DNA from: Anaerolineae bacterium
GTDB lineage: Bacteria; Chloroflexota; Anaerolineae; B4-G1
DNA length: 14,876 nucleotides
Assembly (NCBI GenBank): GCA_030612585.1
Contig: JAUWNP010000108.1
Location: forward strand, 1-14,876
Direction: 5' to 3'
The notes under the pieces: model-generated
What the model was told of the DNA's origin: nothing
Database searches by the model: none
What the model saw: the letters and a program-made list of their open reading frames with translations, nothing else
Made by a program: the position numbers and the translations under genes
Shown: positions 6,795-11,767 of the stretch, in pieces
Layout of the letters: every line of letters begins with the position of its first letter
Position numbering within the stretch: position 1 is the stretch's first letter

Positions 6795-7835
6795 TCATGG
6801 CGTTGTATTCAGGCCAAGATCGACCTGGTAGGCATTGGAAAGATACGTCAGTGAGAAATCGCCGCTGAAACTGGCGTGATAGGCCAACGCCCTGGCCGGA
6901 TCCAGGAAAAAGTCTCCCCGCGACAGCGTATCGCCGGTCTCCTGGTTGTAACCCCAGGGGGTGTTGGCCTTGTCCGTGCCGTAATCGTCGCCGTCAATAG
7001 CCGCCGGCAAAATGTGGCCCCGGTAGTCGAAAGGTTTGTCGAAAGCCTGTCCAGGGCCAATCTTTTCCCGGTGTGCCCAGAGGGTCTCGTAGATGGGGAC
7101 AAGTTGGTACGATACGTCGTCGTCTTTGAGGCTCTCCGGTACCTCGGCCCGCTCTCCCACGCGATAGACGACGACGTGTGGCACAAGGATCTTACGGTTG
7201 GCGTAGATGCCGTGACCATACGTCTCCACGTACACGATGGGGTGATTCCCTTCCAGCCGAACTGACCCTACGACCACAAGAAAGTTCCCTTCCACCGACC
7301 GATCTGTGGTGTAGAGGTAGATGTGGCTGTGGGCCAGTGTCTCAACTACCTGCAATCGACCATACGGGGTGCCGTCTTTGGCGACGACAACTTGAATGGA
7401 CTCCATGTCGTTCTCGTGGCAGCCTTCCGATTCCTCGCACGGGTCGCGGGTGTAGTCGCGGGGGTGAAAGAGGGCGTAGAAAAGGAACCAGTGCGTCTCC
7501 GTCTCCACCACCGAATAGTAGGCGTAGGCCGAGAGGTCGCCCGTGGGCTGGTTTTCCCAGTTGTTGTTGCCGACCCAGTCGCCGTCGAAATCCACGGCGG
7601 TGATGAAATCCTGGTCCGAGGCGACGCCCTGGTGGATGACCGGCGCGTAGTGATAGGCCAACTCCTGGTGGGAAGCCTTCCCCTCTTCCCCTCCCATCGG
7701 GGAGGCAGTCGTCGGTGTGGGTGACGCACAACCGCTGAACGCCAAGGCCACCAGGATTGTCAGGCTCAGCCTTAAGAGCGCTTCGTGGTTCAGGCTTCGA
7801 CGACTTCGACGACGGGGAAAGTGATTGCTTATCAT
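6795..7835 (-). CDS. Vps62/DUF946-like lipoprotein
   Basis: 346 residues from ATG 7835, which overlaps the previous stop as ATGA; a longer ORF from 7889 would bury the signal peptide. Arg-rich n-region (RRRSRR, 8-13), hydrophobic core LRLSLTILVALAFSGC and lipobox Cys36 predict a lipoprotein, probably on the outer face of the membrane. A Thr/Ser/Pro/Gly-rich linker (37-55) follows. The domain begins with YHYAPVIHQG (61-70) and contains ETHWFLFYALFHPRDY (113-128), HENDMESIQVVV (140-151), HPIVYVETYGHG (198-209) and a C-terminal Asp-rich stretch DGDDYGTD (281-288). WF.FYA.FHPRD and HEND.E are typical of Vps62/DUF946-like proteins. No enzymatic role is known to me; the acidic and His motifs hint at metal binding. 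C133 and C139 flank an acidic loop and could form a disulfide outside the cell. Confidence 0.78.
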   Translation of the reverse strand: MISNHFPRRRSRRSLNHEALLRLSLTILVALAFSGCASPTPTTASPMGGEEGKASHQELAYHYAPVIHQGVASDQDFITAVDFDGDWVGNNNWENQPTGDLSAYAYYSVVETETHWFLFYALFHPRDYTRDPCEESEGCHENDMESIQVVVAKDGTPYGRLQVVETLAHSHIYLYTTDRSVEGNFLVVVGSVRLEGNHPIVYVETYGHGIYANRKILVPHVVVYRVGERAEVPESLKDDDVSYQLVPIYETLWAHREKIGPGQAFDKPFDYRGHILPAAIDGDDYGTDKANTPWGYNQETGDTLSRGDFFLDPARALAYHASFSGDFSLTYLSNAYQVDLGLNTTP

Positions 7836-8308
7836 TTCTCTCTCAGCCACTGGCGGACCCACTCGTGATGGGCGCTCCACGTCTCCCATACCGACCTCGC
7901 CCAGCGATGGACATACTCGGCGTGTTCGTCCGGACTTGCGCCATGCACATCTACGATAGTCATCTTGCCCCGATCCACAGGGGGTTCCAGGAACGGAAGG
8001 TTACCGTTGATCTGTGCTTGAAGCCACCGCAGATTCTGGCCTATTCCTGGGTCACCATCATGTTCCAAAAGCATGCACAGGCGAATCAAGTGGAAAGCGT
8101 TCGACCTTGGGCCGTGGTCCTCGGAATGTTGGAGCGCATGGGCATCAACAGTCAGGATGTGGACTGCGCCGTAGGCAGGGTCGCTGTATTCCAGCGCGAG
8201 GATTTGTTCGAAGAGCGCGCGGCATCCTGCGATGCCTCCGGGCACAATCCCCCCGCAACGATCGCATGGGGCAGGGGTTTTAGAATGGTCAATCGAGGGA
8301 TCAGGCAC
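7832..8308 (-). CDS. DUF5946 family protein
   Basis: 158 residues from GTG 8308, with a modest GAGAG site upstream. It begins with CDRCGG (15-20) and a further Cys in AGCRALFEQ (C29), suggesting a small zinc-binding start. The next hallmark is VHILTVDAHALQHSED (49-64), the VH.LTVDAYALQHP signature of DUF5946. The rest is helical, with a His/Trp-rich C-terminus (HRWARSVWETWSAHHEWV). Function unknown. The stop overlaps the start of the lipoprotein gene (ATGA), so the two are translationally coupled although their cell locations differ. It follows the Mth938 gene by 12 bp, so it may be co-transcribed with the polyP module by position alone. Confidence 0.8.
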   Translation of the reverse strand: MPDPSIDHSKTPAPCDRCGGIVPGGIAGCRALFEQILALEYSDPAYGAVHILTVDAHALQHSEDHGPRSNAFHLIRLCMLLEHDGDPGIGQNLRWLQAQINGNLPFLEPPVDRGKMTIVDVHGASPDEHAEYVHRWARSVWETWSAHHEWVRQWLREK

Positions 8309-8320
8309 TTTACGCTCTCG

Positions 8321-8683
8321 TTAGCAGGTCACATGGAACAGCCCGATGACCCTGCCCTGGGCCTTGTTCCATAAGCGGATGGCGTCGGGCGTGGCTGCCA
8401 GTTTCGTCTGACAGTTGTGCTTCTGCAAGTATGCCTGGGCCTCTTCCGAAAGGCACACCAGGTCATACTGTCCTGTTCCAATGATGAACAGTTCCGCCCC
8501 CTTTTCGTATACATACTTAACCTCGTCCAACGAAATCGTATGAGAGGTGCCGTAGATTCTCTTGGACAGTTTTTTTCTGCGCTTCTTGACCGAACCGTCC
8601 AATCTCACTATGACGTCGTTTCTGATTTTCCGACCGTCAATAGTGATAGAGCCGAAGGTCGTGGCCTCGATTTTTAGTTTCAT
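8321..8683 (-). CDS. Stand-alone Mth938 domain protein (DUF498 family)
   Basis: 120 residues from ATG 8683, with GAGG upstream. A longer ORF to 8743 would read through a palindromic repeat and is rejected. Family marks: TTFGSITIDG at the start (8-17), NDVIVRLDG (22-30), LFIIGTGQYD (65-74) and the characteristic end GRVIGLFHVTC (110-120). The Mth938 fold is a small alpha/beta domain also found in human AAMDC and NDUFAF3; its biochemical role in bacteria is not established. It lies two genes downstream of a PPK2 that carries the same domain as a fusion; the two share the FG.I.IDG start and the LFH(V/I)TC-type end. A basic patch KKRRKKLSKR (33-42) replaces the acidic/Trp stretch of the fused copy and could bind an anion such as polyP or nucleotide, which is inference. 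Confidence 0.85.
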   Translation of the reverse strand: MKLKIEATTFGSITIDGRKIRNDVIVRLDGSVKKRRKKLSKRIYGTSHTISLDEVKYVYEKGAELFIIGTGQYDLVCLSEEAQAYLQKHNCQTKLAATPDAIRLWNKAQGRVIGLFHVTC

Positions 8684-8707
8684 CCACGTCACCTCACTCC
8701 AGGGAGC

Positions 8708-8750
8708 GTAGGACAAGTAGGACAAGTTGCCAACTTGTCCCACGTCCTAC
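8708..8750. repeat. REP-like palindrome between adk and the Mth938 gene
   Basis: An inner palindrome (8720-8729 with 8731-8740, ggacaagttg/caacttgtcc) is flanked by an outer pair gtagga (8708-8713) and tcctac (8745-8750). The left side also has gtaggacaa twice in tandem. The adk stop codon lies within the right arm. It has no T-run. It may work as a 3' end stabiliser or be an interspersed repeat. Confidence 0.75.
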
Positions 8751-9400
8751 TTCGCCAGGTTGCGGGCTGCCGCCAGCAGGGCTGCGCTGACGGTGTCTAT
8801 GTCTCCTGTCCCGTCCGTCTCCACCAGCAGGCCTGCCTGGCGGTAGTAGTCAATGAGGGGCGATGTTTGCTGGTGATAGACCTTGAGGCGCGCTCGCACT
8901 GTCTCTGGCTTGTCGTCATCCCGCTGGTATAACTCCCCACCGCAACCGTCGCATACTCCTTCCTTGGCTGGCGGGCTGAAGATGGTGTGATAGGGCGTCT
9001 GGCACTGGCGGCAGATCCAGCGGCCTGACAGACGGCTCACCAACTCTTCATCAGGGACGGCGATGTAAAGCACACCGTCCAACCTCCGCCCCATATCGGC
9101 GAGCAGCCTGTCCAGGCTTTGGGCCTGGGCCTGGGTACGGGGGAAGCCGTCGAGGATAGCGCCCTGGTCACAATCGGGTCGTTGCAGTCGTTCCTGCACC
9201 ATGGCGATGGTCACGTCGTCGGGCACCAGATTGCCCTTGTCCATGTATCCCTTGGCCAGTAGACCGAGTTCTGTCTCGTTCTTCAAGTTCTCGCGGAACA
9301 GGTCGCCGCTGGCTACGTGCGGCAGATGCAGTTCTTTCTCCAATCGCTCCGCCTGGGTGCCTTTTCCAGCGCCGGGCGGGCCAAGCAAGATAAGGTACAT
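8747..9400 (-). CDS. adk: Adenylate kinase
   Basis: 217 residues from ATG 9400, with GGAGG six bases upstream. It catalyses ATP + AMP = 2 ADP. Motifs in order: P-loop GPPGAGKGT (7-15), ASGDLFREN (31-39, NMP-binding), LDGFPRT (84-90, AMP contact), LSGRWICRQC starting the LID with a C-x2-C and a second C-x2-C (CDGCGG), as in long zinc-binding adenylate kinases, and RARLKVYHQQTSPLIDYY. The length is normal for the long bacterial form. The usual neighbours of a housekeeping adk (secY, map, infA) are absent; here it follows two PPK2 genes. A polyP:AMP phosphotransferase coupled with Adk is a known route to ATP from AMP and polyP, so this copy may be a dedicated partner. Whether the genome has a second adk cannot be seen here. 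Confidence 0.97.
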   Translation of the reverse strand: MYLILLGPPGAGKGTQAERLEKELHLPHVASGDLFRENLKNETELGLLAKGYMDKGNLVPDDVTIAMVQERLQRPDCDQGAILDGFPRTQAQAQSLDRLLADMGRRLDGVLYIAVPDEELVSRLSGRWICRQCQTPYHTIFSPPAKEGVCDGCGGELYQRDDDKPETVRARLKVYHQQTSPLIDYYRQAGLLVETDGTGDIDTVSAALLAAARNLAK

Positions 9401-9401
9401 T

Positions 9402-9425
9402 GTGATCCTCCGAGTGATCCTCCGA
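9402..9425. repeat. 12-bp tandem duplication containing the adk ribosome binding site
   Basis: gtgatcctccga occurs twice, head to tail and exact (9402-9413, 9414-9425). Read on the minus strand, each copy carries GGAGG, so adk has two stacked Shine-Dalgarno sites; only the proximal one is at the right distance. Confidence 0.85.
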
Positions 9426-9479
9426 TATCAGACACACATAAGAATCGGGAGAGAGCGTCACCGCTGTGGCAGGCGTGAT

Positions 9480-9530
9480 GCGTGAAACGTGATGAAACAT
9501 CAGCGTTTGACTCATTCTCACGTTTCACGC
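9480..9530. repeat. 13-bp perfect inverted repeat in the gap upstream of adk
   Basis: Arms 9480-9492 (gcgtgaaacgtga) and 9518-9530 are exact reverse complements with a 25-base loop. It lies in the 194-bp gap between the Lys-rich microprotein and adk. Without a T-run it is not a standard terminator. It could be an interspersed repeat, an operator or an mRNA structure affecting adk. Apart from this and the 12-bp duplication I see nothing else in the gap. Confidence 0.75.
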
Positions 9531-9594
9531 TTCACGTGCGCTTGTGTGATAGCGCTCTCCCTGATTGTCTGGTCAGCGCGTGGCCGAAGTCGGG

Positions 9595-9663
9595 TTACTT
9601 TCCCTTCTTCTTTCCCTTTTTCTTGCCCTTATCCTTCTTCTTGTCCTTTTTCTTCTTTGCCAT
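9595..9663 (-). CDS. Lysine-rich 22-residue microprotein
   Basis: ATG at 9663 is preceded by AAGGAG six bases upstream, a strong Shine-Dalgarno. The 22 codons end in TAA at 9595. The peptide starts MAKKKKDKKKD and continues as GKKK repeats; 15 of 22 residues are Lys, the rest Asp, Gly, Ala and Met. It lies 62 bp after the PPK2-Mth938 gene, whose linker (KGGKKKGKKKKKSKK) is almost the same in composition. A highly basic peptide among polyP enzymes could bind polyP directly or carry lysine polyphosphorylation. It might instead be a leader peptide whose translation affects adk, or a duplicated fragment of the PPK2 linker with no function. The ORF and its RBS are seen directly; the roles are inference. 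Confidence 0.6.
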   Translation of the reverse strand: MAKKKKDKKKDKGKKKGKKKGK

Positions 9664-9701
9664 TGGAATCTCCTTTTCTGTTGTTCGAGCGGTCGGTTTC
9701 A

Positions 9702-9729
9702 ATAAGACCGCCAGTCGGCCCCCTGTCAA
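9702..9729 (-). promoter_or_regulatory. Possible internal promoter upstream of the Lys-rich microprotein and adk
   Basis: On the minus strand an exact TTGACA (9729-9724) overlaps the PPK2 stop codon. After 16 bases comes TCTTAT (9707-9702), four of six matches to a -10 box. A six-base stem (9689-9694 with 9706-9711) overlaps the -10. The -35 is good and the -10 weak. Confidence 0.3.
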
Positions 9730-10895
9730 CAGGTGATGTGCAGGATGGCCGCCACCTTGCGCTGGGTTCGCAGTTCCTTGTAGGTCTCACAGGCTTTGTT
9801 GGTTCTGTGGACCATGACCTCGATCCCCGCCTCCTGGAGACATTTCTCTGCCTTGGGGCGCATCTTCACGTTGCCCACAGTGCCCAGGCCGATGATTACC
9901 ACTTCCGGCCTGCCCTCGATGACCTTCTTCACGTCCGTGGGACGCAACGCGTGCTCGTCCTTGTGCTCCCAGCGTTCCACTGCACCATCAGGGAAAATGA
10001 TCACGTCTGACTCGTAGGTCTGGCCATCAATCACGATGGTGCCGTACTCGAACTGGTCAATCATGGGCAACGGCGTCTCCGATAGGCTCGTTGCTTCGGT
10101 CATCTCTGTCTTCTTGCTTTTTTTCTTCTTTTTTCCCTTTTTCTTCCCTCCTTTCTCAGTGTCCGTTGGTATCTCGGCAAGTGGGGTGCAGTTCAGTTCA
10201 TGACTGAGTCCGTCCACCAACGTCTTGAGCACTTTGATGCGGGCGTACCATTTGCAGTTTCCTTCGACTATTGTCCAGGGGGCGGTCAAGGTGCTGGTTT
10301 TGAGCAGCATCTCATCTACCGCTTGCTGGTACTGGTCCCACTTTTCTCGATTGCGCCAATCTTCGTCGGTCAGTTTCCAGGCTTTGTAGTCTATATCTTT
10401 CCTGCCCTCAAAACGTCGCAGTTGCTCGTCTCTGCCGATGTGAATCCAGAACTTGAAGAGGATGGTGCCGAAGTCCACCAACTGGCGCTCGAAGTGGTTG
10501 ATCTCGCGGTAGGCCCTTTTCCACTCCTCTTCGGTGCAGAAGCCCTCGATCCGCTCCACCATCACCCGGCCATACCAACTGCGGTCGAAGATGGCGATCT
10601 GTCCCTTCTCCGGCAACCGCCGCAAGAAGCGCCACAGGTAGTGATGGGTCTTGTCCTCCCCCTTGGGGGCGGCAATGGGGTAGACCACATAGCCCCGTGG
10701 GTCGAGTTTCTCCGTCACCCGCTTGATGGCCCCCCCTTTGCCACCGGCGTCCCACCCCTCGTAGACCATGATCACCGGCCGCCGCTGCACGTAAACCTGA
10801 TACCCCAGGGCATGCAATGCTACCTGATACCGGATCAGGTCCCTGGCATACCCTTCTTTGGTCAAGGATTTGTTCAGGTCAATTGTCTCCAACAT
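9726..10895 (-). CDS. PPK2 polyphosphate kinase fused through a Lys-rich linker to an Mth938 domain
   Basis: 389 residues from ATG 10895. An upstream extension to 10970 lies inside the previous gene and is rejected; the stop of that gene is 7 bp away. PPK2 domain, about residues 1-235: Walker A EGWDAGGKGG (46-55), LDPRGY (64-69), HHYLWRFLRRLP (84-95), Walker B/lid DRSWYGRV (104-111), ERIEGF (114-119). These enzymes transfer phosphate between polyP and nucleoside mono- or diphosphates. The sequence resembles the catalytic half of two-domain polyP:AMP phosphotransferases. Residues 248-262 are a Lys-rich linker. Residues 282-389 are a complete Mth938 domain (FEYGTIVIDG, SDVIIFPDG, VVIIGLGTVG, AAILHITC). 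The fusion is not a standard PPK2 architecture to my knowledge. The linker could hold polyP near the active site or attract the acidic tail of the neighbouring PPK2; both are inference. Confidence 0.93.
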   Translation of the reverse strand: MLETIDLNKSLTKEGYARDLIRYQVALHALGYQVYVQRRPVIMVYEGWDAGGKGGAIKRVTEKLDPRGYVVYPIAAPKGEDKTHHYLWRFLRRLPEKGQIAIFDRSWYGRVMVERIEGFCTEEEWKRAYREINHFERQLVDFGTILFKFWIHIGRDEQLRRFEGRKDIDYKAWKLTDEDWRNREKWDQYQQAVDEMLLKTSTLTAPWTIVEGNCKWYARIKVLKTLVDGLSHELNCTPLAEIPTDTEKGGKKKGKKKKKSKKTEMTEATSLSETPLPMIDQFEYGTIVIDGQTYESDVIIFPDGAVERWEHKDEHALRPTDVKKVIEGRPEVVIIGLGTVGNVKMRPKAEKCLQEAGIEVMVHRTNKACETYKELRTQRKVAAILHITC

Positions 10896-10902
10896 GATTA
10901 CC

Positions 10903-11739
10903 CTATCCTTTCCCTTCCTCAGCAGCGCCTGCTTCTGGCTCCGCCAATTCGGCCTCTGCCTCCGCCTCAAGTTCTACCTCTTCGGCGAAATCCTCGTCTT
11001 CTCCGGCGAGGGCCTCGGGCAACGCCCCCACCGCCTCCAGCCGCTCGGCCAGTCCGTTGATGATGGTGTTGAAGACCTTGACTCGCGCCCACCAGCGGCT
11101 AGTAGCCTCGACGATGGTCCACGGCCCCCACTCGGTCTCCGTCCGCTCCAGCATCTCCTCCACCGCCAGCAGATACTTGTCGTACTTGCGGTGGTGCTCC
11201 CAATCCTCCTCTGTTACCTGCCAGGATTTCAGTGGGGCTTTCTCCAGAAGTTTGAAGCGTCGCCGCTGCTCCTTCTTACTGATGTGCAGCCAGAACTTGA
11301 CCAAGACGTATCCGTCGGCGGTGATGGTCTGCTCGAAATCCACGATGTCCCGGTATGCCTTTCGCCACTCCCGCTTCGGCGTCAGGCCCTCGACCCGTTC
11401 GACCAGCACCCGGCCGCACCAACTGCGGTCGAAGATGGCCATCTCGCCGTAGTTGGGCAGTTTCAACCAGAAGCGCCACAGCCAGGGATGCATCTTCTCG
11501 TAGGTGCGTGCCCCACGGATAGGATAGAGTTTGAAGCCCCGGGGGTCGAGGCGCTGGGTCAGAGTGGCGATGGTCGTGCCCTTACCCGCCGCGTCCCAGC
11601 CCTCAAAGAGGATAATGCTGGGGATGCCCGCCTTCCAGGCCGCTGTCTCCAGATCGTACAGCCTGCGCTGGAGTTTGGGCAATTGCTGCCTATACTCCTT
11701 CTTGCTTAATTTCTTGTTGAGGTCTATTTTCTCTAACAC
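10903..11739 (-). CDS. PPK2 polyphosphate kinase with acidic C-terminal tail
   Basis: 278 residues from GTG 11739, with AAAGGAGG nine bases upstream. Walker A EGWDAAGKGT (46-55), LDPRGF (64-69), PWLWRFWLKLP (85-95), DRSWCGRV (104-111), ERVEGL (114-119) and TEEDWEHHRKYDKY (176-189) identify a complete PPK2 domain. In DRSWCGR a Cys stands where the neighbouring copy has Tyr. It starts like its tandem paralogue (MLEKIDLNK versus MLETIDLNK), with which it aligns along the whole domain. Residues about 246-278 form a low-complexity Glu/Ala tail (EDEDFAEEVELEAEAEAE), strongly acidic, unlike the basic surface usually needed for polyP. Tail and the Lys-rich linker of the other PPK2 are opposite in charge. 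Two-domain PPK2 proteins exist as fusions elsewhere; here the two halves are separate adjacent genes, both with intact nucleotide-binding motifs. Nucleotide preference is not deducible. Confidence 0.93.
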   Translation of the reverse strand: MLEKIDLNKKLSKKEYRQQLPKLQRRLYDLETAAWKAGIPSIILFEGWDAAGKGTTIATLTQRLDPRGFKLYPIRGARTYEKMHPWLWRFWLKLPNYGEMAIFDRSWCGRVLVERVEGLTPKREWRKAYRDIVDFEQTITADGYVLVKFWLHISKKEQRRRFKLLEKAPLKSWQVTEEDWEHHRKYDKYLLAVEEMLERTETEWGPWTIVEATSRWWARVKVFNTIINGLAERLEAVGALPEALAGEDEDFAEEVELEAEAEAELAEPEAGAAEEGKG

Positions 11740-11767
11740 CTGGAACTACCTCCTTTCGTGGGTCCTA

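Noticed and set aside
7835..7889. Longer start for the lipoprotein gene
   Set aside because: It would put 18 residues before the signal peptide and overlap the DUF5946 gene by about 58 bases; the ATGA junction at 7835 fits better.
8321..8743. Longer start for the Mth938 gene
   Set aside because: The extra 20 residues come from the palindromic repeat; an RBS-supported ATG at 8683 matches the family start.
10200..11709. Long plus-strand frames (286 and 283 residues) opposite the PPK2 genes
   Set aside because: Both are Pro/Leu-rich antisense shadows of strongly conserved PPK2 sequences.
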